The notes: generated by a model not told the origin, from the sequence alone. 15,677 nucleotides of DNA from an uncultured Alphaproteobacteria bacterium (GCA_903929895.1 CAIYWM010000421.1:1-15677), one strand, 5' to 3'; shown: positions 6,565 to 14,428, counted from the stretch's first letter. Numbers and translations: made by a program.

Positions 6565-7311
6565 TCAAGTCTGCCCGCCGCCGTTCACCTGGATCATCTG
6601 GCAGTTCACGTAGGCGCCGCCGTCGGAGACCAGCAGGCCGAGCACCGAGCCGATCTCGGCGGGCGTGCCCATGCGGCCGAGCGGGACCTTGGCCATCGTC
6701 TCGAGACGATGATGATTGGACTCGTCGTCGTCTTCGACATCGGCCGAGATCGGTCCGGGCGAGATGGCGTTGACGGTGATGCCCTTGGGCCCGAACTCCT
6801 TGCCCAGCGCCTTGGTGAGTCCCCAGACACCGTGCTTGGCGACCGAGACCGGGGCGCGGCCGGCATAGCCGTGCATCGCATTCATGCCGGTGAAGTTGAC
6901 GATGCGGCCCCAGCCCTTCTTCACCATGCCGGGCAGGCAGGCCTGCGACAGCCAGACGGCGGCGTCGAGATCGACCGAGATGACGCGCCGCCAGTCGGCC
7001 TCGCTCATTTCCAGGAAGGGCTTGGCTGGCCGCAGCGCCGCATTGTTCACCAGCACGTCGACCGAACCGAACTTCGCGATCGCCTCCTGGGCCATGCGGC
7101 GGCATTCCGCGGGGCTGCCGACATCGGCCATGACGACCAGCGCCTCGACGCCGAGCGCGGCGGCTTCCTTCGCCACGGACTCACAGGCCTTGCGGTCGGA
7201 CGAGCCGTTGATCACGACGTCGTAGCCCATCCGGGCAAGCTGCAGCACACAGGCACGGCCGATGTTTCGGCCGGCGCCGGTCACCAAAGCTGTTCTCCGC
7301 GTCGTGGCCAT
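6565..7311 (-). CDS. Short-chain dehydrogenase/reductase-family protein with non-canonical active site
   Basis: This 248-residue protein has a classical SDR Rossmann fold: TGAGRNIG (11-18) binds the NAD(P) pyrophosphate, NNAA (89-92) follows strand 4, and NAISPGPIS lies in the C-terminal half before a tail ending QVNGGGQT. The catalytic site is unusual. In the segment GRAPVSVAKHGV the lysine is kept (159), but the tyrosine four residues earlier is Val155. The position 13 residues before that, normally Ser, is Gly142 (next to Thr141). The active-site Asn of the VNL motif is Asp114. Known SDRs need Ser-Tyr-Lys for hydride transfer, so the reaction may differ or be lost. The start is supported by GGGAG about 8 bases upstream. 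It reads leftward ahead of two ABM genes and a decayed copy of its own 3' end. The alpha/beta hydrolase gene starts 19 bp away in the opposite direction. Confidence 0.88.
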   Translation of the reverse strand: MATTRRTALVTGAGRNIGRACVLQLARMGYDVVINGSSDRKACESVAKEAAALGVEALVVMADVGSPAECRRMAQEAIAKFGSVDVLVNNAALRPAKPFLEMSEADWRRVISVDLDAAVWLSQACLPGMVKKGWGRIVNFTGMNAMHGYAGRAPVSVAKHGVWGLTKALGKEFGPKGITVNAISPGPISADVEDDDESNHHRLETMAKVPLGRMGTPAEIGSVLGLLVSDGGAYVNCQMIQVNGGGQT

Positions 7312-7330
7312 TCTATATCTCCCGCTTCAT

Positions 7331-8131
7331 ATGTTCAGAGGGCGTGACGTGGAGCTGAAGACAATTTTGCTCGGACAGCGCCCGGCGCGAGTCTGGACCG
7401 GCGGCACCGGAGAGGCAATCGTGCTGCTGCATGGCGGCTGGGCGGGCGCGGAAGCCTACTGGTCGACCGTGACCGACGATCTCGAACGCACGCATCTCGT
7501 CGTGGCGCCGGAACTGCCGCTGGTCCACTCGCCCGAGGGTCTGCCGAGCTTCGGCGCCTATGCCGCCTGGCTCGCCGAGCTGCTGACCGCGATGGGCATC
7601 GAACGTGCGACGCTGGTCGGCAACTCGCTGGGCGCGACGATCGCCTGGCGCTTCGCCGGACAGTATCCCGAACGCACGACCGGCCTCGTGCTGGTGAACG
7701 GCTACCAGCCGCCGGTCTATTCGAAGATGCTGCGCTGGCTCGCCGGCAAGACGCCGATCCGTCGGCTGGCCCGCGGCAACCTGCAGCGCCTGCATTTCGG
7801 GCCTGAGGTTCTGCCGCTCGCCTTCCATGATCGCTTGAAGGTGCCGGCCGAGATCGCCCGCACGCTCGACAATTTCACCACAGCCGAAGCTGACCGGGTC
7901 ATCGACTTCCTGCTGTCCGGCGAAGAAGCCGCGCCACCACCCAAGGGATCGGTCCTGCTGATCTTTGGCGAAGCCGACCGCTCGCCGGTCCTCGACAAGC
8001 ACGGTGCGCGGAGGATGCGGCTGTCCCTGGAGCAGTCGCGACTCGTGACGATCCCGGAAGCCGGCCACCTGCCGCAGATCGAACGCCCGGCGGAGTTTCT
8101 CCGGGCGCTGCGCGGGCACCTGAAGCGGTAG
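7331..8131 (+). CDS. Alpha/beta hydrolase
   Basis: A 266-residue alpha/beta-hydrolase-fold protein with an intact triad: nucleophile Ser99 in GNSLG (97-101), acid Asp216 in IFGEAD, and His246 in EAGHLPQ. HGG (34-36) supplies the oxyanion region, and a helical cap lies at about 125-195. It has no signal peptide, so it is probably cytoplasmic. The family includes esterases, C-C bond hydrolases and lactonases; the substrate is not evident. ATG 7331 lacks a ribosome-binding site. GTG 7349, six codons later, has AGAGGG six bases upstream and is a credible alternative. A frame extension to 7262 would run into the opposing SDR gene and is rejected. The divergent arrangement with the SDR leaves almost no intergenic DNA, so at least one promoter must lie inside the neighbouring coding sequence. 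Confidence 0.88.
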   Translation: MFRGRDVELKTILLGQRPARVWTGGTGEAIVLLHGGWAGAEAYWSTVTDDLERTHLVVAPELPLVHSPEGLPSFGAYAAWLAELLTAMGIERATLVGNSLGATIAWRFAGQYPERTTGLVLVNGYQPPVYSKMLRWLAGKTPIRRLARGNLQRLHFGPEVLPLAFHDRLKVPAEIARTLDNFTTAEADRVIDFLLSGEEAAPPPKGSVLLIFGEADRSPVLDKHGARRMRLSLEQSRLVTIPEAGHLPQIERPAEFLRALRGHLKR

Positions 8132-8217
8132 GTTGGCGGTGGGGCCCTGTCATCCCTCTGACTGATGTGCTGTTCTAAACGGCATGCGGATCGGCGCTGG
8201 CGCTTGAGGAGACGATC

Positions 8218-9144
8218 ATGGCAGGAGGGCATTCCCACGGTTCGCCCAGCCGGTCGCAGGCAGGCGGCTCGGCGGCCGCCCAGCACAAGACGCGGCTGAA
8301 GTGGGCGCTGGTCTTGACGGCCTCGTTCATGGTGGTCGAGGTGGTCGGCGGTCTGCTCACCGGCAGCCTGGCGCTCATCGCCGACGCCGCCCACATGTTG
8401 ACGGACGCCGGCGGCCTTGCCCTCGCCCTCATGGCCATCAACTTCGGCGAGCGTCCGGCAACGCCGCAGAAGACGTTCGGCTACGTCCGCATGGAGGTGC
8501 TGTCGGCGCTGGCCAATGCGGTGGTCCTGTTGGTCGTGACGGCGTTCGTGCTCTACGAGGCCTATGATCGTTTCCTGAATCCGCCCCCGGTCCTCGGCGG
8601 ACCCATGATGGCGGTCGCCATAGCCGGCCTGATCGTCAATCTCATCAGCATGAAGCTCCTGTCGGCGGGGTCGTCGGACAGCCTCAACGTCAAGGGTGCC
8701 TACTTCGAGGTGATGAGCGACATGCTGGGGTCGCTCGGCGTCCTGATCGCCGCTGTCATCATCCTTCTCACCGGATGGACGCTCGCCGATCCCCTGGTCG
8801 GTGCCGGCATCGGCCTCTTCATCATCCCGCGCACATGGATGCTCCTGCGCGAGGCGATCCACATCCTGATGGAGGGTACGCCACCCCACGTCGATCTGAC
8901 GTTGCTGGAGAAGACGCTGCTCGCCCTTCCCGGCGTGACGGCGGTCCATGACCTTCATGTCTGGACCATCACCTCCGGCATCGACTCCATGAGCTGCCAT
9001 CTCGTGATCGCCGACATGGCCCGTTCGCGCGAAACGCTCACCGCGGCGCAAGCGGCGATGCGCACCACGTACGGCCTGTCTCACAGCACCATCCAGATCG
9101 AGGATCAGGCGCTGCGAGCGGCAGAAGGCGTTTCGCGTATCTGA
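8218..9144 (+). CDS. Cation diffusion facilitator (CDF) family metal exporter, CzcD/ZitB-like
   Basis: A 308-residue inner-membrane protein with the layout of CDF metal/proton antiporters: a short His-containing cytoplasmic N-terminus (GGHSHG), about six membrane helices (roughly 28-46, 51-72, 93-116, 128-148, 163-183, 186-204) and a cytoplasmic ferredoxin-like domain from about 205 (VHDLHVWTIT at 233-242). Helix 2 has the metal-site pair H59xxxD63 (HMLTD). Helix 5 has E164xxxD168 (EVMSDMLGS), where many zinc exporters have HxxxD. It likely expels Zn2+, Co2+ or Cd2+ from the cytoplasm. GAGGAG lies about 7 bases before the ATG. The gap to the hydrolase gene is 86 bp and contains no clear terminator or promoter. 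The gene converges on the CoA-transferase with only 13 bp between stop codons. Confidence 0.93.
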   Translation: MAGGHSHGSPSRSQAGGSAAAQHKTRLKWALVLTASFMVVEVVGGLLTGSLALIADAAHMLTDAGGLALALMAINFGERPATPQKTFGYVRMEVLSALANAVVLLVVTAFVLYEAYDRFLNPPPVLGGPMMAVAIAGLIVNLISMKLLSAGSSDSLNVKGAYFEVMSDMLGSLGVLIAAVIILLTGWTLADPLVGAGIGLFIIPRTWMLLREAIHILMEGTPPHVDLTLLEKTLLALPGVTAVHDLHVWTITSGIDSMSCHLVIADMARSRETLTAAQAAMRTTYGLSHSTIQIEDQALRAAEGVSRI

Positions 9145-9157
9145 GGAACGATACGGA

Positions 9158-10351
9158 CTAGACCGCACCACCCGACTTGAGGCCGGCGATGGCCTTTGCG
9201 TCGTACCCAAGACCGGTCAGGACCTCGTCGGTGTGTTGGCCGAGGTCCGGCGTCGGGTTGAGCGTCTTGGGCTGCGGATAGTCCGAGAGATTGATCGGCT
9301 GGCCGACGACCTTGATCTCGCCGAGGGAGGGATGGTTGACCGGGCGGGCGATGCCGAGGTGCTGGACCTGGGGTTCGGCGAAGGTCTTGTCGATCGTGTT
9401 GATCGGGCCGCAGGGGACGCCGGCCTTGTTCAGCGACTCGATCCAGTGGGCGCTGGTGTTGGTCTTCGTCACCTCGGCGAGGCGTTCGTTCAGCGCCTTG
9501 CGGTTCTGTGAGCGGAGCGCCGGGGTCGCGTGCTCGGGATGGTCGATCAGCGCCTGGGCGCCCAGCGCCAGCGCGGCGCGCTTCCACATCTTGTCGCCGG
9601 CGGCGGCGATGTTGATGTAGCCGTCGCTGGTGGGGAAGACGCCGGTCGGGATGCTGGTCGGATGGTCGTTGCCGGCCTGCTTCGGCACCTCGCCCTTCAT
9701 CAGCCAGCGCGAGGCCTGGAAGTCGAGCATGAAGATCTGCGCCTCGATCAGCGAAGTGTGGACCCACTGGCCCTTGCCGGTGCGCTCGCGCGTGTAGAGC
9801 GCCAGCATGATCGCCTGCGCGAGCAGGAGACCGGATGTGAGATCGGCGATGGGAATGCCGACCCGCATCGGGCCGCGACCGGGCTCGCCGGTGATCGACA
9901 TGAGGCCGCCCATGCCCTGGGCGATTTGGTCGACGCCGGGGCGCGCGGCGTCGGGGCCGCTCTGGCCGAAGCCCGCGATCGAACCGTAGATGATGCGCGG
10001 GTTGATCTTCGCCACGGTGTCGTAGTCGACCTTGAGGCGATGCTTCACGTCGGAGCGGTAGTTCTCGACGATGACGTCGGCCTTGGCCGCGAGCTTCATG
10101 AAGATCGCATGGCCCTCGGCGCTCTTGAGGTTGAGCGTCATCGACTTCTTGTTGCGGTGCAGGTTCTGGAAGTCGAAGCCGTGGCGCGCTCCGCCCATCG
10201 AATCGTTCTTGCCGCCTTCGGAGGGCGGTGGGGGCGGCTCGATCTTGATCACGTGCGCGCCCCAGTCGGCGAGCTGGCGCACGGCGGTCGGGCCGGCGCG
10301 ATGGGCCGTGAGGTCGAGGACGGTGAGGTGGGAGAGGGGCAGGGCGGTCAT
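9158..10351 (-). CDS. Class III CoA-transferase (CaiB/BaiF family)
   Basis: A 397-residue class III CoA-transferase. It opens LSHLTVLDLTAHRAGPTAV, then LADWGAHVIKIE (28-39), a diagnostic N-terminal block. RNKKSMTLNLKSAEG (66-80), ADVIVENYR and GxDQIAQGMGGLMS follow, with Asp141 as the likely catalytic aspartate that carries the acyl-anhydride intermediate. The C-terminal half has TERTGKG-like and PxxDGYINIAAA elements. Such enzymes move CoA between carboxylic acids (carnitine, formyl/oxalyl, succinyl, bile or aromatic acids); the acids here are unknown. The chosen ATG (complement of 10349-10351) follows an AGAGGAAAA site. The frame extends upstream to 10600 but would cover the end of the crotonase gene without family similarity. 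The crotonase-family gene ends 19 bp upstream on the same strand, so the two form an operon. Confidence 0.93.
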   Translation of the reverse strand: MTALPLSHLTVLDLTAHRAGPTAVRQLADWGAHVIKIEPPPPPSEGGKNDSMGGARHGFDFQNLHRNKKSMTLNLKSAEGHAIFMKLAAKADVIVENYRSDVKHRLKVDYDTVAKINPRIIYGSIAGFGQSGPDAARPGVDQIAQGMGGLMSITGEPGRGPMRVGIPIADLTSGLLLAQAIMLALYTRERTGKGQWVHTSLIEAQIFMLDFQASRWLMKGEVPKQAGNDHPTSIPTGVFPTSDGYINIAAAGDKMWKRAALALGAQALIDHPEHATPALRSQNRKALNERLAEVTKTNTSAHWIESLNKAGVPCGPINTIDKTFAEPQVQHLGIARPVNHPSLGEIKVVGQPINLSDYPQPKTLNPTPDLGQHTDEVLTGLGYDAKAIAGLKSGGAV

Positions 10352-10370
10352 CGGCTTTTCCTCTGCTTGC

Positions 10371-11159
10371 CTAGCGGCCCTTGAAGGCCGGCTTGCGCTT
10401 CTCCATGAACGCCCGGCGGCCTTCCTTGAAATCCTCGCTGTCGAAGCAGGCCTCGGCCATCCTGTCGAGCTTCGCGTGGTCTTGCTTCGACTCGGGCTTG
10501 GCGATCTCGCGCGCCGCCGCCTTGGCGAGCGCGATGGTGAGCGGCGCGTTCTGCGCGATGGCGCCGGTGATGCCGTCGACCATCCCGTCCAGCTCGGCAT
10601 CGGCGGCGACGCCGTGCACCAGGCCCATGTCGTAGGCTTCCTTCGAGGAATACTGCTTGGCGGTGAACAGGAACTCCATGGCGCGCGGCAGGCCCACGAT
10701 GCGCGAGAAGCGCTCGATGCGCAGGAAGCCGTAGCCGAGGCCGAGCTTGGCGGCCGGCACGCCGAAGCGCGCGCCCTCGTTGCAGTAGCGCAGGTCGCAG
10801 CAGGCCGCGAGGTTCATGCCGCCGCCGATGCAGTAGCCGGTGATTTTGGCGATGGTCGGCTTGGGAAAATCGTAGAGCGCCTCGTAGCCTTCCTTGGAGA
10901 TGGCGTCGTAGCGCACCTGCGCCTCGGCATTGGCGCGTTCGCTTTCGAACTTGGAGATGTCGGCTCCGGAGACGAAAGCCTTGCCGCCCGAGCCGCTGAC
11001 GACGAGGCAGCGGATCTCGGGATCCTGAGCGAAGTCCTTGAGGATGCCCACGAAGCCGTCCCACATGTCGAGCGAGACCGCGTTGAGCTTCGCCGGGTTG
11101 TTGAAGACGACGTGGCCCACGGCGCCCTCGCGGCGACCGATGATTTTCTGTTCCTGCAT
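10371..11159 (-). CDS. Crotonase-superfamily protein (annotated type: enoyl-CoA hydratase) lacking both hydratase glutamates
   Basis: A 262-residue crotonase-fold protein. KAFVSGADI (60-68) and CIGGGMNLAACCD (110-122) form the CoA and oxyanion-hole sites, followed by FGVPAAKLGLGYG (132-144) and the usual C-terminal helices. The glutamates that activate water in enoyl-CoA hydratase (20 residues apart, Glu144 and Glu164 in the rat enzyme) align with Asn116 and Ala136. A simple hydratase role is therefore doubtful; isomerase, hydrolase or decarboxylase chemistry of the same superfamily is more likely. The PAAKLGLGY variant resembles a widespread bacterial subgroup, so this is probably functional rather than decayed. 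GGAAGGA about 9 bases before the ATG (complement of 11157-11159) sets the start; the 23-codon extension to 11228 is rejected. The CoA-transferase gene follows after 19 bp, so this protein probably acts on the CoA esters made by it. Confidence 0.88.
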   Translation of the reverse strand: MQEQKIIGRREGAVGHVVFNNPAKLNAVSLDMWDGFVGILKDFAQDPEIRCLVVSGSGGKAFVSGADISKFESERANAEAQVRYDAISKEGYEALYDFPKPTIAKITGYCIGGGMNLAACCDLRYCNEGARFGVPAAKLGLGYGFLRIERFSRIVGLPRAMEFLFTAKQYSSKEAYDMGLVHGVAADAELDGMVDGITGAIAQNAPLTIALAKAAAREIAKPESKQDHAKLDRMAEACFDSEDFKEGRRAFMEKRKPAFKGR

Positions 11160-11186
11160 ACCGGCAATCCTTCCAATTAGGCGGCG

Positions 11187-11192
11187 AATATA
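11187..11192 (-). promoter_or_regulatory. Candidate -10 box for the crotonase / CoA-transferase operon
   Basis: On the minus strand the hexamer TATATT lies about 28 bases before the crotonase ATG, which would give a short leader containing the ribosome-binding site. The region 16-18 bases further upstream (TTATTCAA) is only a poor match to a -35 box. The 81-bp divergent gap to the ABC operon must also hold that operon's promoter, which I cannot locate. Confidence 0.3.
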
Positions 11193-11240
11193 GCCTGCGT
11201 CGGCCGATTTGAATAAGGTGCGAACCAACCGGGAGGAATC

Positions 11241-12308
11241 GTGGCCTCAGTCGAACTGAAGGGCCTTTCCAAGCACTACGGCGCTGCCGTCGCTGTCGAC
11301 GACGTATCGCTGCGCGTGGAACATGGCCAACTCGTCTGCCTGCTGGGCCCGTCGGGGTGTGGAAAGACCACGACTTTGCGATTGATCGCCGGCTTCATCG
11401 AGCCTTCGTCTGGCGAAATCGAGGTCGGCGGCAAGGTCCTGTCCTCGCCGTTGCGCACGGTACCGCCCGAAGGCCGCAAGATGTCGATGATCTTCCAGAG
11501 CTACGCGCTGTGGCCGCACATGACGGTGGCGGAGAATGTGGCCTACGGGCTCAAGATCCGGAAGCTCGACCGCGCCATCATCGAAAGCAAGCTGAAGGCG
11601 ATCCTCTCGACCGCGCGCCTCGAGGCGTTGGCCGAACGCTATCCCGGCGAACTGTCCGGCGGGCAACAGCAGCGCGTGTCGCTGGCGCGGGCGCTGGTGG
11701 TGGAGCCGGAGACCTTGTTGCTCGACGAGCCGCTATCCAACCTCGACGCCAACCTGCGCGAGGAGATGCGTTTCGAGATCCGTCGCCTGCATGACCAGTA
11801 TCGCTACACGACGGTCTACGTGACCCACGACCAGGCCGAAGCCATGACCACGGCCGACCTGATCGCCGTTATGAACAAGGGCAGGGTGGAGCAGTTGGGA
11901 GCGCCTGAAGAGATCTATGGGCGACCGCGCTCCGAATTCGTCGCGCGCTTCATCGGCGGATCGAACGTGCTCGGAGCGACGGCGCTCGATGAGAGTCGCG
12001 TCTCGGTCGCCGGCGCCGTGTTGCGGACGACGGGGCGGAAGCTGGTCGCCGGCCGGCCCGTCGCCGTCTCTGTGCGCCAGCACGAGATCGGCATCTCTAT
12101 CGAAGCGCCAGCACCGGGAACCGAGAATTGCCTTCGCGGCGTGGTGACCCGGCAGGTCTTCCTGGGCGCGACACGCGACTACACGGTGACGCTCGACGAT
12201 GGGACCGAGCTGCGCGTGACGGCGCCACCCGGCCAGAACATCGCGCCGGGCCAGCCGGTCTGGCTGCACTTGCCGGCGGAACAGTGCCGGGCCTTGGCGG
12301 AGGAGTGA
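11241..12308 (+). CDS. ABC importer ATP-binding protein (PotA/FbpC type)
   Basis: A 355-residue ABC ATPase with every expected motif: Walker A GPSGCGKTT (36-44), Q-loop Gln86, signature LSGGQQQR (138-145), Walker B ending DEP (162-164), D-loop SNLDA and H-loop His196. A C-terminal regulatory/TOBE region (about 275-350) places it in the CUT1/PotA-FbpC-like importer group, whose members energise uptake of ferric iron, polyamines, phosphonates or sugars. It works on the cytoplasmic face as a dimer with the permease encoded at 14425. The start is GTG 11241 with a strong GGGAGGA six bases before it. The next gene starts 2 bp after the stop. The ATPase stands first, ahead of the binding proteins, which is a common arrangement in ferric-iron-type alphaproteobacterial operons. 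Confidence 0.95.
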   Translation: MASVELKGLSKHYGAAVAVDDVSLRVEHGQLVCLLGPSGCGKTTTLRLIAGFIEPSSGEIEVGGKVLSSPLRTVPPEGRKMSMIFQSYALWPHMTVAENVAYGLKIRKLDRAIIESKLKAILSTARLEALAERYPGELSGGQQQRVSLARALVVEPETLLLDEPLSNLDANLREEMRFEIRRLHDQYRYTTVYVTHDQAEAMTTADLIAVMNKGRVEQLGAPEEIYGRPRSEFVARFIGGSNVLGATALDESRVSVAGAVLRTTGRKLVAGRPVAVSVRQHEIGISIEAPAPGTENCLRGVVTRQVFLGATRDYTVTLDDGTELRVTAPPGQNIAPGQPVWLHLPAEQCRALAEE

Positions 12309-12310
12309 CC

Positions 12311-13372
12311 ATGACGAGGAAGCTGACGCGACGCCATGTGCTTGCCGCCTCGACGGCGACGGCCGCGGGGGCGTTCATCACCCCGGTGCGCGCCGCGCCG
12401 CCGGAGCCGACCAAGATCACGCCGGCGCTGATCGAGGCGGCGAAGAAGGAGGGCAAGTTCTCCTGGTACACATCGGTCGACCTGGCGCTCGGCGAAAAGG
12501 TCGCCAAGGCCTTCGAGGCCAAGTTTCCCGGTGTCTCGATGAAGGTCGAGCGATCGGGCGCGGAGCGCAACTTCCAGCGCATCGGCCAGGAGTTCCAGAA
12601 CAGGATCTATAATTGCGACGTGGTGAACAGCACCGACGCCGCGCACTTCATCGTGTGGAAGCGGGCCAAGATGCTGGCGCCGTTCGTGCCCGAGGACGTG
12701 GCGCAGTTCTTCCCGGCGATCCACAAGGATCCCGACGGCATGTTCGCCTCGTGGCGCATCACGCTCTCGCCGATCGCCTACAACACCAGGCTGGTAAAGG
12801 CCGAGGATGCACCGAAGTCTTACGCCGACCTGCTCGATCCGAAATGGATGGGCAAGATCGTCAAGGCGCATCCGGGCTACAGCGGCACCATCATGACGGC
12901 GACCCAGCAGCTCAGTCGCGACCTCGGCTGGTCGTGGTTCGAGAAGCTCGCCAAGCAGAAGGTCATGCAGGTCCAGTCGGCGACCGAGCCGCCCAAGAAA
13001 CTGGCGCAGGGCGAACGTGCGGTCATGGCCGACGGCAGCGAGTATGTCGCCGTGGAGCTGAAGGCGCGGGGCGAACCCGTCGAGATCGTCTACGCCAGCG
13101 AGGGCACGCCGCTGATCACCGGACCGTCCGCGGTGATGGCCAATGCGCCCAATCCCAACGCGGCACGCCTGTTCCAGGCCTGGTCGATGACGCGTGAGGC
13201 GCAGCAGCTCAACATTGATGTCGGCGCCCTGCGCTCGGCGCATCCCCAGACCAAGGACCGCGCCGACATGAGGAAATTCTCCGACATCAAGCTGCTGAAG
13301 GAAGAAGCGAACGTCGTTGCCGACCAGGCCGACGCGATCAAGGCCCAGTACGTCAAATACTTCAAGGTGTAG
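12311..13372 (+). CDS. ABC importer substrate-binding protein 1 (Fbp/family 1 type)
   Basis: A 353-residue periplasmic binding protein. The leader MTRKLTRRHVLAASTATAAG has twin arginines (7-8) and ends near PVRA (28). The mature part starts ITPALIEAAKKEGK and carries the hallmarks of ferric-iron/polyamine-type binding proteins: FEAKFPG, IAYNTRLV, HPGYSGTIMTATQQL and NPNAARLF. The ATG at 12311 lies 2 bp after the ATPase stop, with AGGAG inside that gene's end. The open frame extends upstream to 12128 but would overlap the ATPase by 180 bp, so it is rejected. The next gene encodes a close paralogue, so the transporter appears to have two alternative receptors. Compared with the paralogue, the region after ADGSEY (VAVELKARGEPVEIV) and the tail (IDVGALRSAHPQTKD) differ most, which could shift ligand choice. 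The ligand itself is unknown. Confidence 0.93.
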   Translation: MTRKLTRRHVLAASTATAAGAFITPVRAAPPEPTKITPALIEAAKKEGKFSWYTSVDLALGEKVAKAFEAKFPGVSMKVERSGAERNFQRIGQEFQNRIYNCDVVNSTDAAHFIVWKRAKMLAPFVPEDVAQFFPAIHKDPDGMFASWRITLSPIAYNTRLVKAEDAPKSYADLLDPKWMGKIVKAHPGYSGTIMTATQQLSRDLGWSWFEKLAKQKVMQVQSATEPPKKLAQGERAVMADGSEYVAVELKARGEPVEIVYASEGTPLITGPSAVMANAPNPNAARLFQAWSMTREAQQLNIDVGALRSAHPQTKDRADMRKFSDIKLLKEEANVVADQADAIKAQYVKYFKV

Positions 13373-13375
13373 CCC

Positions 13376-14428
13376 ATGCGCCGTCGTCAATTCGTCGCCG
13401 CCGCCGCGGCTTCCACCGTCCTCGCGCCGCTTGGCGCACGGGTCCTGTCCGCCGCGCCTCCGCCGCAGGCCATCACACCGGCGCTGATCGAGGCGGCCAA
13501 GAAGGAAGGCAAGGTCACCTACTACACGGCGATGGACCTCTCGGTCGCCGAGCCGATGGCCAAGGCGTTCGAGGCGAAGTATCCCGGCATCAAGGTCGCG
13601 GTCGAGCGCACCGGCGCGGAGCGGCTGTTCAACCGCATCGGCCAGGAGGTCGGCAGCAATATCCGTCGCGTCGACGTGGCCAACAGCTCCGATGCGGCGC
13701 ATTTCATCGTCTGGAAGCGGCAGGGCTGGCTGGAGCCGTTCCTGACGCCCGACATGGCGGAGAACCTGCCGGCCGACCAGCGCGACACCGATGGAACGTT
13801 CGTCAACCAGCGCGCGCACCTCTCGGCCATCGCCTACAATACGAAGCTGGTGAAGCCCGAGGATGCACCCAAGGGCTTCGTCGAGCTGCTCGACCCGAAA
13901 TACTCGGGCAAGCTGGTGAAGGGCCATCCCGGCTATTCCGGCACGATCATGACCGCGACCCAGCAGCTCGCGAAGGCGCTGGGCTGGGAGTACTTCGAGA
14001 AGCTCTCGAAGCAGAAGGTGCTGCAGGTCCAGTCGGCCACGGAGCCGCCCAAGCGCATCGAGGCCGGCGAGCGCGCCATCGCCGTCGACGGCAGCGACTA
14101 TCTTTTCTGGATGGCGAAGGAACGCGGCGCGCCGATCGAGGTCGTGCATGCCGTCGAGGGGACGCCGCAGATCTCCAACCCCATGGCGGTCTTCAAGGCG
14201 TCGCCCAATCCCAACGCCGCACGCCTGCTGGTCGGTTGGATCATGTCGCCGGAGGGCCAGGAGTTCATCGTCAACGTGAGCGGCCAGTATCCCGCCAACA
14301 AGCTGGTCAAGGCCAAGGCTGGTCGCCCGGCGCTGGCATCGATCAAGACGCTGCCGGAGGACCCGCTCGAGGTCGAGAAGACGGCGGATGAGATCAAGAC
14401 GCGGTACCAGCGATACTTCAAGGTATGA
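13376..14428 (+). CDS. ABC importer substrate-binding protein 2, tandem paralogue of the upstream gene
   Basis: A 350-residue periplasmic binding protein with a short leader (MRRRQFVAAAAASTVLAPLG, cleavage near LSAAPP). It shares ITPALIEAAKKEGK, FEAKYPG, SDAAHFIVWKR, HPGYSGTIMTATQQL, QVQSATEPPK and NPNAARLL with the previous gene, so the pair arose by tandem duplication. The C-terminal regions differ: this one has SPEGQEFIVNVSGQYPANKLV, the more usual family form. The gene starts 3 bp after its neighbour's stop, and its own TGA overlaps the ATG of the permease (ATGA at 14425-14428), a sign of translational coupling. The usual two-tyrosine iron site is not obvious, so ferric iron is only one possible ligand; polyamines, phosphonates and thiamine-like compounds are others. 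Confidence 0.93.
   Translation: MRRRQFVAAAAASTVLAPLGARVLSAAPPPQAITPALIEAAKKEGKVTYYTAMDLSVAEPMAKAFEAKYPGIKVAVERTGAERLFNRIGQEVGSNIRRVDVANSSDAAHFIVWKRQGWLEPFLTPDMAENLPADQRDTDGTFVNQRAHLSAIAYNTKLVKPEDAPKGFVELLDPKYSGKLVKGHPGYSGTIMTATQQLAKALGWEYFEKLSKQKVLQVQSATEPPKRIEAGERAIAVDGSDYLFWMAKERGAPIEVVHAVEGTPQISNPMAVFKASPNPNAARLLVGWIMSPEGQEFIVNVSGQYPANKLVKAKAGRPALASIKTLPEDPLEVEKTADEIKTRYQRYFKV

Noticed and set aside
12179..14149. Very long minus-strand open frame (656 codons) opposite the two ABC binding proteins
   Set aside because: It lies antisense to two well-supported paralogues and repeats similar nonsense patterns because the sense genes are duplicates. No family motif is visible.
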